Below, in pieces: positions 1-8,321 of a stretch of 64,000 bases of DNA (positions are counted from its first letter, which is position 1; each line of letters starts with the position of its first letter). Where the stretch lies: NCBI RefSeq assembly GCF_028291745.1, contig NZ_JAQGNQ010000046.1, forward strand, positions 1 to 64,000, in the 5' to 3' direction. The translations under genes were made by a program, and so were the position numbers. The notes beneath the pieces are model-generated. The model searched no databases. It had not been told where the DNA came from and saw only the letters and a program-made list of their open reading frames with translations. The DNA is from Ramlibacter sp. (GTDB lineage: Bacteria > Pseudomonadota > Gammaproteobacteria > Burkholderiales > Burkholderiaceae_C).

Positions 1-57
1 CCGCGTCTTCTTCCGCTTGCCGGCGTACTCCGCGTCGGAGAAACTGATCTGGCTCAT
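1..57 (-). CDS. IS5-family transposase, N-terminal 19 residues (partial)
   Basis: The frame begins ATG at 57 and runs off the window. The visible residues (MSQISFSDAEYAGKRKKTR) match the conserved amino terminus of IS5-group DDE transposases of betaproteobacteria, which start MSQ-x-F-x-[DE]AE[YF]AGKRKxTR. The protein would catalyse cut-and-paste movement of the element whose end is at 122. Only the N-terminus is visible, so catalytic residues and integrity cannot be judged. Confidence 0.8.
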   Translation of the reverse strand, partial: MSQISFSDAEYAGKRKKTR

Positions 58-122
58 CGCGCAGGCTCCTTTGCGTCAATCAACGCGCCGCGGCATGATC
101 GGTGGACTTGTTCAGACTTTCC
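1..122 (-). mobile_element. IS5-family insertion sequence, left end only
   Basis: The element enters from beyond position 1 and ends at 122. Read on the minus strand it begins with the IS5-like terminus GGAAAGTCTGAACAAGTCC (122 down to 104), runs about 65 bases of leader and reaches the transposase start at 57. IS5-family elements typically start GGAAGGTNTGAAC and duplicate a 4-bp YTAR target; TTAG/CTAA lies directly outside at 123-126. The other terminus and second target copy are outside the window. Family assignment rests on terminus, target and transposase N-terminus together. Confidence 0.85.
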
Positions 123-126
123 CTAA
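104..126. repeat. IS5 terminal inverted repeat (104-122) plus target-site copy CTAA (123-126)
   Basis: The outer 19 bases of the element are followed by CTAA on the plus strand, which fits the YTAR target preference of IS5 elements. The junction falls inside the DUF938 reading frame, and the TGA that now ends that frame (112-114) is supplied by the terminal repeat. The partner repeat and partner target copy lie beyond position 1. Confidence 0.75.
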
Positions 127-669
127 CGCGAGCCCATTGCGGCCAGCCTCGGCGACGACGTCATCGAGCTGACGGATCCCCCAGGAGAGATCACGTGCCC
201 GCAAACTTTCGTCGAACGCGAGATTGCTGGGCGCCGTCGGCACGTCGTTTTCGAAGTAGGGGCCGTACGTGACCAGCATGCCCCCGGGCGCGAGGTGGCG
301 CGCCGCTCCAGCCATGAGGCCCGCGCATGCGCCCCAGGGCGCGATGTGCAGCATGTTGGCGCAGAACATGGCGTCGTACTTCCTCGCAAACGGCCAGCGG
401 GACTCCGTCACGTCGAGTCTCAGTGGGGGTAGTGCGTTGCTCACTCCCGATTGCGCAATCCTCTCGGCGATCACGGGCAGCATTTCCGGATCGAACTCGG
501 TCGGCTGCCATGTCCACCGTGGCAGGGCCGCGGCGAACCAGACGGTGTGCTGACCCGTGCCCGACGCGATCTCCAGGGTCGTGCCGCGCTCGCCCAGGAG
601 GGATCTGAGCTGCGCAAGGATAGGCTCCTTGTTGCGGTCGACGGCAGGGCTGTGAAGGAGGCTTGGCAT
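112..669 (-). CDS. DUF938-family SAM-dependent methyltransferase, 3' end removed by IS5 insertion
   Basis: 185 residues. The N-terminal half has the DUF938 pattern: SPAxDRNKEPIL, the SAM glycine motif as EIASGTGQH near residue 34, then WQPTEFD, FCANMLHIAPW and YGPYFENDVPTAPSN. Family members are about 200 residues and end with a conserved segment around PANN. Here the last native residues are about GLAL; the terminal GKV and stop come from the IS. The substrate of the family is not established. It is the last gene of a minus-strand run, after the epimerase (stop 683). The truncation may inactivate it. Confidence 0.8.
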   Translation of the reverse strand: MPSLLHSPAVDRNKEPILAQLRSLLGERGTTLEIASGTGQHTVWFAAALPRWTWQPTEFDPEMLPVIAERIAQSGVSNALPPLRLDVTESRWPFARKYDAMFCANMLHIAPWGACAGLMAGAARHLAPGGMLVTYGPYFENDVPTAPSNLAFDESLRARDLSWGIRQLDDVVAEAGRNGLALGKV

Positions 670-682
670 GGGAACAGACGCC

Positions 683-1720
683 TCAGGATATCGGACGCGG
701 GGCTGACCCGGACGCCTGTAACCCGGCCGGGCTGTTCAGCCCGAATTCCCGGTTGGTGTTGCGCCAGGCCAGGTAGTCGTCGAACGCGCGATCCAGCAGG
801 TAGGCGGGTTCGTACCCGCCATCGCGGCGGATACGTGCGATGCTCATGGGAGAGCGCATGGCGGCCTTGGTGCGTCCCAATGTGCATTCTTCCAGCCGAT
901 CGGTCAGGCGGTAGTTGAAACGCGGAAAGCGTTCCTGCAGGCGGCGGCACCAGCCTTCCACCGACCAGCGCATGCCCGCGGACAGGTGATAGACCGGTTC
1001 GGGTGTTTCGGGCAGGTCCAGCAGGGCGATCAGCCCGAGTGCCACGTCGACCGAGTAAACCCAGTCGTCGGCCGTCTCGGTGTGAATGACGACTTCAGCG
1101 CCGTTTTCTGCGGCGCGCAGCAGTTGCAGGGCCATGCTCAAGCTATCGCGTACACCGGTTTCGTACTCCCATCGTCCGAACACCGTGCCCAAGCGCACAA
1201 CGGTCAGGTTGAGTGCGCGCGTCTGCCGGTAGCGCAGTCCCGTGCGTTCGGCGGCAAATTTGCTGATGCCGTAGAGCGATTCAGGCAGGACGACGCTGGT
1301 CTGTTCGTCGAGCATGTCGCCGGACTTTCCGGCGGCGCCAAAGATCGAGCCCGTGCCCAGTTGCACGACGCGGCGCACCTGATGGCGCAGGGCGGCTTCC
1401 AGCACTTCGACGGTGCCCAGCAGATTGACGGTGAAGATATCGCGCGCGGCGCGTTTTTCACGCGCCAGGTCGGCGGTGACGGCCGCGCCGTGAATCACGC
1501 GGTCGATCGTGTGCGCGCCCAGCGCGGCGTCCAGGTCCGACGCCTGGCTGACGTCTCCCGCCGCAAGCAGCAGGCGCCCCGGCTCCCGTTGCAGCGCCGC
1601 GAGAGCGGCGGCGGGCGGTGGCGCCGGTCCGAAGAGCACCACGTCATCGCCGCGCTTGAGCAATTGCTCCGCCACGTTCAGGCCGACAAAACCCGCTCCG
1701 CCTGTAATCAGTACTGCCAT
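683..1720 (-). CDS. NAD-dependent epimerase/dehydratase (extended SDR)
   Basis: 345 residues from the ATG at 1720, chosen because AAGGG lies just upstream and the Rossmann fold starts at once (ITGGAGFVG). The active-site YxxxK is in YGISKFAAE and the Thr/Ser region in LGTGS. The family oxidises, epimerises or dehydrates sugar nucleotides or related hydroxy-carbonyl compounds in the cytoplasm; the substrate here is unknown. It follows the Bug receptor gene (stop 1772), so it is probably part of a catabolic operon rather than cell-wall synthesis. A close paralogue lies at 22531-23508 with the same RLGTxFGxWExxTGVRD block. Confidence 0.85.
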   Translation of the reverse strand: MAVLITGGAGFVGLNVAEQLLKRGDDVVLFGPAPPPAAALAALQREPGRLLLAAGDVSQASDLDAALGAHTIDRVIHGAAVTADLAREKRAARDIFTVNLLGTVEVLEAALRHQVRRVVQLGTGSIFGAAGKSGDMLDEQTSVVLPESLYGISKFAAERTGLRYRQTRALNLTVVRLGTVFGRWEYETGVRDSLSMALQLLRAAENGAEVVIHTETADDWVYSVDVALGLIALLDLPETPEPVYHLSAGMRWSVEGWCRRLQERFPRFNYRLTDRLEECTLGRTKAAMRSPMSIARIRRDGGYEPAYLLDRAFDDYLAWRNTNREFGLNSPAGLQASGSAPRPIS

Positions 1721-1771
1721 GTTGCGCCCTTCATCAGGTGCGGGCCTGTTCAAGTCATCGGTGTTGTCGGA

Positions 1772-2809
1772 TCAATCGAGATGGATGTTGGCAGCGGTCG
1801 TGACCTTCTTCCACTTCTGCACTTCGCTGGCGATGAAGGTCGCGCCTTGCTCCGGCGTCAGGACCAGCGGCTCGACGGCCATGGCGGCCAGGCGGTTGAC
1901 GTATTCCGGATCGGCGACGATCTTGCTGTTCGCGGCCCGGAGCTTGGCTCGGATGTCGGCCGGCGTCTTGCTCGACACCGCAATGCCCCACCAGGTGCTG
2001 GAAACGATCTTGGGCAGGCCCAGTTCGGCAAACGTCGGTGTGTCGGGCAGGACCTTCAGGCGGGTGTCGTTGGCCACGGCCAGCACCCGCAGCTTGCCGG
2101 ACGCAATATTGCCTTGGAGCGTGGTGAGGTCGTTGACCGTCATGTCGACTTCACCGGTGAGCACGGCCAGGGTGGCCGGGCCGCCGCCTTTGTAGGGCAC
2201 GTGCATGATGTCGGTGCCGCTTCCGTATTTGAAGAGTTCGCCGCCCATCTGGACGATGCTTCCCGCGCCGGCCGACGCATAGGTGAGTTTGCCGGGATTT
2301 TTCTTGGCCAGCGCGATCAGTTCGGCCACTGTCTTGACCGGCAGGCCGTTGCGCACGGCCAGGACGTGCGGTGCCCTGGCGATCAGGCCGATCACCGAAA
2401 AATCCCTGCCGAAGTCATACGGCAGGTTCTTCATGATGAGTTGATTCACCGCCATGGTGCTGGTGGTGCCGAACAAGATGGTGTAGCCATCGGGGCGAGC
2501 GCGGGCGACAGCCTGCGTGCCGATGATGCCTGCGGCACCGTCCCGGTTTTCCGTGACGACGGGCTGTCCCAGGAGCAGGGACAGGCGCTGTGCGTAGAGC
2601 CGGCCTACGGTATCGGCCGGGCCGCCGGCGGGAAACGGAATGATCATCTGGATCGGCCGGATCGGGTACTCGCCGGCGGCAAGTACGCTCTGGCTGCCAG
2701 CAACTGCCGCGAGCAGCAGGGCCGCGGCCCACGGCATGGCGCGCAGGCGCTGGTGGAAGAAGCGCAAGGACTGCGCCAAACGATGAATCGCCGTCATGAA
2801 ATTCTCCAA
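1772..2809 (-). CDS. Bug/TctC-family tripartite tricarboxylate transporter receptor
   Basis: 345 residues with an N-terminal signal peptide (hydrophobic AAALLLAAVAG, cleavage near VLAAG). The Bug signatures are present: YPxRPIxMIIPFPAGGPADT, NRDGAAGIIG, ARPDGYT, MHVPYKGGGPA and the late LPDTPTFAELG. These periplasmic proteins bind small carboxylates or amides for TctAB permeases, but no tctA or tctB is present in the window, so it is an orphan receptor. Placed between an NMT1-like receptor gene and the epimerase gene. Confidence 0.92.
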   Translation of the reverse strand: MENFMTAIHRLAQSLRFFHQRLRAMPWAAALLLAAVAGSQSVLAAGEYPIRPIQMIIPFPAGGPADTVGRLYAQRLSLLLGQPVVTENRDGAAGIIGTQAVARARPDGYTILFGTTSTMAVNQLIMKNLPYDFGRDFSVIGLIARAPHVLAVRNGLPVKTVAELIALAKKNPGKLTYASAGAGSIVQMGGELFKYGSGTDIMHVPYKGGGPATLAVLTGEVDMTVNDLTTLQGNIASGKLRVLAVANDTRLKVLPDTPTFAELGLPKIVSSTWWGIAVSSKTPADIRAKLRAANSKIVADPEYVNRLAAMAVEPLVLTPEQGATFIASEVQKWKKVTTAANIHLD

Positions 2810-2866
2810 CAGGGTGAGACGAGTGAACTGAAAGTTTGAAAGTGCGTTGATCGGGACGAGCGGCGC

Positions 2867-3784
2867 TTAAACGGATCCGGTCTCGCCAAAGCTATGCACG
2901 CAGGGCGCATAAGCTATCCGAGATGCAGTGAATCCCCCGGCGTGCAGGCTGTGCGAGAGGCGGTCGAAACCGGCCTTGGAAATGTCGGGATGGGACGCCC
3001 AGACTTGGTCGCGGTAATAGCGTTCTATCGACGCGCGAAGAAGCGCAGCAGGAACGTCCGGGAAAAACGGCGCGGCGATGCGGGCAAGTTCGACGGGTTC
3101 GTTCGCGGCCATCCAGTCCTGCGCCGACTGCAGGGCGCGCGTCAGGCCGGCAAAGGCGTCGCGGTGGCGCGCGAGTCCGTCGCGCGAGCAGATGAAGGTG
3201 GTGTAGATCGTCGGTCCGCGCTCGCAGGCGGCGTACAGCAGCCGGCCGGCTCCTTCGGCCAGCGCCTGGCTGACATACGGCTCGAAGAACTGGCCGACAT
3301 CGAGCTCGCCATCCCTGAGCGCCTGCAGTTGCTCCTGCATGGTCAGGCCCGTCGTGACGCGGTTCGCGGCGATCATGGCCGCGGGGTCGGTCCCGGCGTC
3401 CTGCAGGTCGGCCTGCAGACACAGCCAAGGCGTCGGCGCTTCGGACACCACGCCCAGGCGCAGGCGGGCCAGCGCGCTCAGCTCAAAGCTGGCCGGCTCG
3501 GGCTTGCCGACCAGGTAGAACGGGTCGCGCGCGACGACCGCGCCGAAGCACACCAGAGAGGCGCCGTCCGCCGGCGTGCTGTCGTGGTCTTTCATGACGC
3601 GCATGGGGCCGCCCCAGGTCAGGTCGATCGTCCCGCGTTTGACGTCATCGATGGCGCCGCCCGGCGCGCCGGGCGCGAGCCATTCGATGTCCACGCCCTC
3701 GCGGGCCGCCAGGTTCAGGGCCTTTAATGCGTAAAGGGGAGCATAGAAGACGGCCCGAAAATTTTCTGCCAGTGTCAATTTCAT
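2867..3784 (-). CDS. NMT1/SsuA-like ABC substrate-binding protein without obvious signal peptide
   Basis: 305 residues from ATG 3784; the frame stays open further upstream but would overlap the hydrolase gene. The protein starts MKLTLAENFRAVFYAPLYAL, a THI5/NMT1-type periplasmic-binding fold, with DVKRGTIDLTWGGPMR and a C-terminal YYRDQVW helix. Related proteins bind thiamine precursors, sulfonates or nitriles for ABC importers. No cognate permease or ATPase is adjacent and no clear export signal is visible, so it may act as a cytoplasmic binding protein or enzyme-like member. The ribosome site is weak. Confidence 0.75.
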   Translation of the reverse strand: MKLTLAENFRAVFYAPLYALKALNLAAREGVDIEWLAPGAPGGAIDDVKRGTIDLTWGGPMRVMKDHDSTPADGASLVCFGAVVARDPFYLVGKPEPASFELSALARLRLGVVSEAPTPWLCLQADLQDAGTDPAAMIAANRVTTGLTMQEQLQALRDGELDVGQFFEPYVSQALAEGAGRLLYAACERGPTIYTTFICSRDGLARHRDAFAGLTRALQSAQDWMAANEPVELARIAAPFFPDVPAALLRASIERYYRDQVWASHPDISKAGFDRLSHSLHAGGFTASRIAYAPCVHSFGETGSV

Positions 3785-3908
3785 GATGCGCAGGCCGAGG
3801 GCCTGATTCGTGGGGTTGTGTTGTTGACGGGGTTCACAGGCCGGGCTTCGCTGCAGGCCGATCGGCTGCGATGCAGCGATGTCCGGCGCCATGTGCGCCT
3901 GCGGTCGG

Positions 3909-4817
3909 TTACGAGGCCATTCCTGTCGCCTTGTCGGTGGCCAGCGCGTAGGAACGTAGCGGCCAACGTCCACTGTCGGCCTGAGCCATGAATGCGCCCA
4001 GGATCCGGTTGAACTCGTCGGGGACCTCCGAGTTGAGCGTATGCCCGCAGTTCGGAATCACGCTCATCACTGCCGAGGGGATCGTCGCCTTCATCATGAG
4101 TGCTGGCCCCAGGCAGGGCGTGTCCTCATCGCCGTTGACAATGAGCGTTGGCAGCTTGAGATTTCTCATCTTGTCCCTCAGTGAGTACAACGAGGGCCTG
4201 TGAAGTTGCACCCCGAGCTGGGTGTTTGCCAGCCCCAATGCCGATTGCATTGCCAGCGTCTTCTGGAACTCTGCATACCCCCGAGGATCGTTCCGCTCGA
4301 ACGACAACCGCGTCGGCCCTCTCGAATACTTCATCGCGAACGCCTCGATGCCCTGCTCGAGCAGCAGCGCCGCAGTGTTTCTTGTTTCGCGCTGGAAGAC
4401 TTCCTGCTTCTCCGGCTCCGCACCGTAGCCGGCGCCGGCCACGCACAGCGAGCGGGCGCGCTGCGGATGATCGAGGCCCAGGTGCAAGGCGGCAAAGCCT
4501 CCCATGGAGAGTCCGACGATGTGTGCGCGGGCTACGCCTGCGTGATCGAGCACGGCGATCGCATCGTGCACCGCGCGCTGCTGCGAGTAGCTGGCCGTGT
4601 CAGTCGGAACTTGCGAAGGAGGGTAGCCGCGGGCGTTGAAGGTGATGCACGAGTACCACCGGCTGAAATGCCGGACCTGGGCCTCCCAACTTTGGCAAGT
4701 TGCCGCGAATTCGTGAATGAAAATGATGGGAGTGCCGGTGCCGGTGACCTCGTAGTACAGATCAACGCCATCGTCAGTTCTGGCGAACGTCATTTCGTTT
4801 CTCCACAAAAGGTGCAT
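3909..4817 (-). CDS. alpha/beta hydrolase
   Basis: 302 residues. Classical alpha/beta hydrolase: oxyanion-loop region FIHEFAA near residue 34, nucleophile elbow GLSMGG with Ser104, acid region NGDEDTPC and late His in NCGHTLN. Similar proteins hydrolyse esters, enol lactones or act as C-C hydrolases in aromatic or cyclic-ketone breakdown. A second ATG nine residues in (4793) is a possible start. It sits between the asparaginase-like gene and the NMT1-like receptor gene on the same strand. Substrate unknown. Confidence 0.85.
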   Translation of the reverse strand: MHLLWRNEMTFARTDDGVDLYYEVTGTGTPIIFIHEFAATCQSWEAQVRHFSRWYSCITFNARGYPPSQVPTDTASYSQQRAVHDAIAVLDHAGVARAHIVGLSMGGFAALHLGLDHPQRARSLCVAGAGYGAEPEKQEVFQRETRNTAALLLEQGIEAFAMKYSRGPTRLSFERNDPRGYAEFQKTLAMQSALGLANTQLGVQLHRPSLYSLRDKMRNLKLPTLIVNGDEDTPCLGPALMMKATIPSAVMSVIPNCGHTLNSEVPDEFNRILGAFMAQADSGRWPLRSYALATDKATGMAS

Positions 4818-4878
4818 GCTTCATCGCGCTGCCGCTGGTGGTTTGTTCAGGGGCGGGGAAACCACGTCTGCCCTTGGG

Positions 4879-5931
4879 TCAGTAGAGGCTGAAGATTCGT
4901 TCGAGGTCGGGCTTCCCGTGGGAAAGAGCGAGCGTCAGAAGAATCCGGGCCTTCTGGCAAGTGAGGTTGTCGGCACCGACAATGCCGCAGCTCTTCAAGT
5001 CCTGGGCGACATGCGCGCGACCGGACCCCGCACGGGTTGAAACGACGATCGCGATCCCGTCCTTCAGGGCTTGAATGCACGCAGCCTTTTGCGCAGGGGA
5101 CAAGCGGCCTCCAGGGAATCCGGCCACCACGATGCCCTTCGCACCAGCTGCAGCCAGAGCCCGCACAACTTCCCCGTCCTCGCCGGCATAGGAGTAGGCG
5201 ATGTCGACCCGCGGCAACAGCGGCAAGCGTTCGACGTCGAACTCCGTGTCGGGGTAGCTCCTCCTGGTGGGCCGTCGGTAGAAGTTCACGCCATCCCCAT
5301 TGACCTCGCCGAGAATGCCGAAGTCCGGAGTGCGGAACGCGTGCAGGCGTGAGGTCGCCCCCTTGGTGACGTCGCGCGCTGCGTGGATTTCGTCGTTGAG
5401 GCACACGAGGACGCCCATGCCTCTTGCAGCAGTGCTGCCGGCGACGCGGATCGCATTCAGCAGATTCAGGGGGGCATCGGACGAAATGGCACCCAGGGGC
5501 CGCTGCGATCCGGTGAGCACAACGGGCTTTTCGGTCTTGAGGCAAAGATGCAGGAAATAGGCTGTTTCTTCCAGCGTTCCGGTTCCGTGGAGGATCACGA
5601 AGCCATCGACCTCCCCGTGGTTCTGCTCGAAGCTGCCGACAAGCTGCACGATAGCGCGCCAATCCGCATAGCTCACGGAGGTCGAAGAAGCGGCACTGAA
5701 CCGAACGGGGTGAATGTCCGCGTACTGCTTCGCCTCGGGCACGGCGTCAATCACGTCTTCGACATTCAGGGTCGAGCCAAACGCCATGTAGTTCACCAGG
5801 TCGAGCGAACCCAGTGTGCTGCGCGTGCTGATGGTCCCGCCTGCTCCGATGACGGCAATCCTTGGCTTCTTGGCCTTTGACGAAGACACAGGCCCGCCGA
5901 GGCTCGAGTCGCTAGGGGTATGATTGATCAC
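4879..5931 (-). CDS. asparaginase-family amidohydrolase with altered Thr-Asp motif
   Basis: 350 residues. The asparaginase/glutaminase family fold is clear: IGAGGTIST with the nucleophilic Thr33, LHGTGTLEETAYFL around 114-126, GSQRPLGAISSDAPLNLLNA, and ARDVTK with Lys190. In characterised type I/II enzymes the second motif is HGTDT, the Asp (D90 in E. coli AnsB) joining Thr89 and Lys162; here it is Gly118. No signal peptide is obvious. It is the first gene of the minus-strand operon and is divergent from the GntR regulator. It probably hydrolyses an amide, but asparagine is not assured. Confidence 0.85.
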   Translation of the reverse strand: MINHTPSDSSLGGPVSSSKAKKPRIAVIGAGGTISTRSTLGSLDLVNYMAFGSTLNVEDVIDAVPEAKQYADIHPVRFSAASSTSVSYADWRAIVQLVGSFEQNHGEVDGFVILHGTGTLEETAYFLHLCLKTEKPVVLTGSQRPLGAISSDAPLNLLNAIRVAGSTAARGMGVLVCLNDEIHAARDVTKGATSRLHAFRTPDFGILGEVNGDGVNFYRRPTRRSYPDTEFDVERLPLLPRVDIAYSYAGEDGEVVRALAAAGAKGIVVAGFPGGRLSPAQKAACIQALKDGIAIVVSTRAGSGRAHVAQDLKSCGIVGADNLTCQKARILLTLALSHGKPDLERIFSLY

Positions 5932-5943
5932 AGAACTTGCCTA

Positions 5944-5977
5944 AGTGCATCCACTTCATCACTGAGTGTACTCACTT
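5944..5977. promoter_or_regulatory. paired inverted-repeat operators for the GntR regulator
   Basis: Two copies of AGTG-N4-CACTT lie at 5944-5956 and 5965-5977, exactly 21 bases apart (two helical turns). Each is an inverted repeat (AGTG/CACT). They occupy the short region between the divergent asparaginase-like gene (start 5931) and the FCD-GntR gene (start 6015). A dimeric GntR binding both sides could control both genes. That binding is inference; the repeats are seen directly. Confidence 0.6.
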
Positions 5978-6014
5978 TGAGGCGTCGGTGCCTCGATCAC
6001 TCGCGAGCAAAGGT

Positions 6015-6728
6015 ATGAGCATTTCCACAGGTTCCGAAGTCCGTTCAGCGCGGGAGCGCAAGGCGGGCGATGAGCAAGCAAGCCGGCCCGACCAGAGCCT
6101 GCCGTTGCAGGTTGCCGAGAAGGTCAAGGAAATGATCTATTCCGGCGAGGTCAAGCCCGGGGAGCGGCTGAATGAGGTCGCCCTCGCGGCCAGAATGGGT
6201 GTCAGCCGCGGGCCGGTGCGAGAGGCCATCCGTATCCTCACTGGCTTCGGACTCGTGACCCCCGTGCTCAATCGCGGGGTGTATGTGCGCGAGCTGACGG
6301 TCGGGGAGATGGTCGAGATTTCAGAGCTCAGAGCCGTCGTGTTCGGGTTCATCGCCGGCACGGCGGCCGAACAGCGATCGTCCAGGGACGTCGAACATCT
6401 GAAATCCTTGATCGAGAAGATGGGTGCCGCGGCGGAGGCGGGCGACGGCGATCGGTATTACCGCTTGAACCTGGAATTCCACGCTGCAGTGGTGACTCTT
6501 TGCGGCAGCCGGAGGGCGGCTCGCGTGTACTCTGACTTCGTCAAGGAACTGCATCTCTTTCGCCGCCAGAACTTCGACAACCCCGGCAACATGCGCAAGT
6601 CGCAAAGTGAACACCGCCGCATCTACGAGGCCATCGCAGCCGGCAGCAAGCCGGATGCTGTGCGCGAGGCAGAGCAGCACATCCTCGCTGGCTGCCAGAG
6701 AATGCTCAGGGACGAGGTGCGTACCTAG
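6015..6728 (+). CDS. GntR-family transcriptional regulator, FadR/FCD subfamily
   Basis: 237 residues from ATG 6015; a TTG at 5937 would add 26 atypical residues covering the operator region. Winged-helix domain about residues 25-95 (LQVAEKVKEMIYSGEVKPGERLNEVALAARMGVS split around GPVREAIRIL), then an FCD ligand-binding domain (ELRAVVFGFIA, LNLEFHAAVV, HRRIYEAIAAG, AEQHILAGCQRML). FCD regulators usually repress and respond to organic acids. It is divergent from the asparaginase-like operon and is its likely regulator. Confidence 0.88.
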   Translation: MSISTGSEVRSARERKAGDEQASRPDQSLPLQVAEKVKEMIYSGEVKPGERLNEVALAARMGVSRGPVREAIRILTGFGLVTPVLNRGVYVRELTVGEMVEISELRAVVFGFIAGTAAEQRSSRDVEHLKSLIEKMGAAAEAGDGDRYYRLNLEFHAAVVTLCGSRRAARVYSDFVKELHLFRRQNFDNPGNMRKSQSEHRRIYEAIAAGSKPDAVREAEQHILAGCQRMLRDEVRT

Positions 6729-6810
6729 GCGGCAACGCGGCATGGCCGGCGACTGGGCGTGTTTTCCCGGAACGGCAGCGTGCGCTCTGCTCTTCCCGCA
6801 ACAAGGGACT

Positions 6811-7008
6811 TCAGGCGTCGGGCTCGATCGCCGGTACGGTCAGCTCGCGCCCGACCATGGCGCGGGCGTAGAAGTAGTTGTTGCGGGCTCTTTCGCTCAG
6901 GTCGTCCAAAACGACGAGGCCGTTGCAGTCGCAGGGAAATGCATAGCCGCGACCAGGCTCGAACAGCGAGCGGAAACAAAGCCTGAACGGGCTGAAGGAC
7001 TCCGCCAT
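6811..7008 (-). CDS. small conserved hypothetical protein (65 aa)
   Basis: The ATG at 7008 follows a good GAGGAG ribosome site. The protein starts MAESFSPFRLCFRSLFEPGRG and contains FPCDCNGLVVLDDLSERARNNYFYARAMVGRE, a pattern found in short uncharacterised proteins of Burkholderiales. No transmembrane segment or signal peptide. It is convergent with the GntR gene and stands alone. Function unknown. The open frame continues upstream of 7008 but those residues look non-coding. Confidence 0.75.
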   Translation of the reverse strand: MAESFSPFRLCFRSLFEPGRGYAFPCDCNGLVVLDDLSERARNNYFYARAMVGRELTVPAIEPDA

Positions 7009-7398
7009 GGAAATCTCCTCGTACATCCTTCCGTACTCAACGCGACAATTGGCACGCAGGAAGACCGCTGCATGCAAAGCGACGGTGAAGATCGAGAGCA
7101 GGGCTGGTCGTTGCCCACCGAATTCGAACGCCGTTCGGTCACCGCCGCTCTTGGCCGGAAGCGACGTACGCCAGGATCTTCCGAGGAGCTCTCGTGTCCC
7201 CGGGGATGATCCGGGCAGCGACACATCGACTTGGTGATTGCCTGTGGCGCGCGCTTCCGGCCGCTGGGAGACGTACGATCCGGCCTTCTCGTTCGCCCGA
7301 TGCAGACATTCCCTGGCGTCCGAGAAGCCCTGCTTCCATGCCACCCTGCCCGTGGAAGGAGGCGATGTGCAACCTGAACTCGATGAGGTGAACCAACC
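7009..7398. other. 390-base intergenic region, no gene recognised
   Basis: Lies between two divergent genes, so it should hold the promoters of both the 65-aa protein gene and the secreted hydrolase gene. I see the ribosome site of the former (GAGGAG) and a GAGGTG before 7399, but no convincing sigma-70 boxes, repeats or conserved frame. Confidence 0.5.
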
Positions 7399-8241
7399 AT
7401 GTGCGATGTGAACGACCAGGAAGAACTCAAGAAGTACACCCGCCGTGATTTCGCAGCATGGGCCGCATCCGCCGGCCTGCTGACCACGCTGCCCAGCGTG
7501 GCCAATGCCGTGACCGTGGCTGAACGCGAAGTGACCATCACCACGCCGGATGGCAATTGCGACGCGTACTTTGTCGCTCCCAGCTCCGGCCCGGCGCCCG
7601 GTGTTCTGGTGTGGCCCGACGTGTTCGGTCTTCGCCCCGCCTTCAGGCAGATGGGGCGGCGGTTGGCCGAATCGGGCTACAGCGTGCTGGTGGTGAACCC
7701 CTTCTACCGGCAGATGAAGGCGCCTACCGCGCCGCAGGGCGGCAAGACGCCCATCGCCGAAGTGATGCCGCTGATGCAGGCGCTGACGCCGACCATGCAC
7801 CTGAGGGACGGCAAATCCTTCGTGGCCTGGCTCGACGCCCAGCCCGAAGTGAACAAGGCGCGCAAGCTGGGTACCACCGGCTATTGCATGGGAGGACCGA
7901 TCGCGGTGCGCACGGCGGCCGTGGCGCCCGACCGTGTGGGCGCCGTCGGAAGCTTCCACGGCGCCGCCATGGTGACCGCCGCACCCGACAGCCCCCATCG
8001 CCTGGTGGCCCAGACGAAGGCGCGTTACCTGGTTGCCGTGGCCGAAAACGACGACGCGAAAGACCCCCAGGCCAAGGTCGCGCTGCGCGATGCGCTCGCC
8101 GCCGCAAAGCTGCCGGCCGAGGTGCAGGTGTACCCGGCCGCCCATGGCTGGTGCCCGCCCGACACCCAGGTCTACGATGCCGCCCAATCGGAACGCGCCT
8201 GGGCGCGCCTGCTGGCGACATTCAGCCAGGCGCTGGCCTGA
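7399..8241 (+). CDS. dienelactone-hydrolase-family protein with Tat signal
   Basis: 280 residues. The N-terminus carries a twin-arginine signal (YTRRDFAAWAASAGLLT, cleavage near ANA) so it should be exported folded. Then a DLH-type alpha/beta hydrolase: VWPDVFGLRP, nucleophile elbow GYCMGG with Cys163, acid region ENDDAKDP and His in PAAHGW. The Cys nucleophile is typical of carboxymethylenebutenolidases. Exported DLH paralogues are common in proteobacteria and their substrates are mostly unknown. Convergent with the PepSY gene. Confidence 0.9.
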   Translation: MCDVNDQEELKKYTRRDFAAWAASAGLLTTLPSVANAVTVAEREVTITTPDGNCDAYFVAPSSGPAPGVLVWPDVFGLRPAFRQMGRRLAESGYSVLVVNPFYRQMKAPTAPQGGKTPIAEVMPLMQALTPTMHLRDGKSFVAWLDAQPEVNKARKLGTTGYCMGGPIAVRTAAVAPDRVGAVGSFHGAAMVTAAPDSPHRLVAQTKARYLVAVAENDDAKDPQAKVALRDALAAAKLPAEVQVYPAAHGWCPPDTQVYDAAQSERAWARLLATFSQALA

Positions 8242-8315
8242 TCACGGCCATCGGTGGCCATGCGGACCTTGCCGGCAGTTCGGTAGGGAGCGGCCGGCCG
8301 GTCCGTACCGTGATC
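8240..8315. terminator. inverted repeats between convergent genes, possible bidirectional terminator
   Basis: GATCACGG at 8240-8247 pairs with CCGTGATC at 8308-8315, and inside it GGCCA-TCGG-TGGCC (8246-8259) can form a small hairpin. It lies between the stop of the DLH gene (8241) and the stop of the PepSY gene (8322). There is no U-tract, so termination function is a guess. Confidence 0.3.
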
Positions 8316-8321
8316 TGCCTT

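Noticed and set aside
986-2839. 617-codon plus-strand open frame opposite the epimerase and Bug genes
   Set aside because: No signal, no family motif and low-complexity composition typical of antisense frames in GC-rich DNA; the minus-strand genes have clear motifs.
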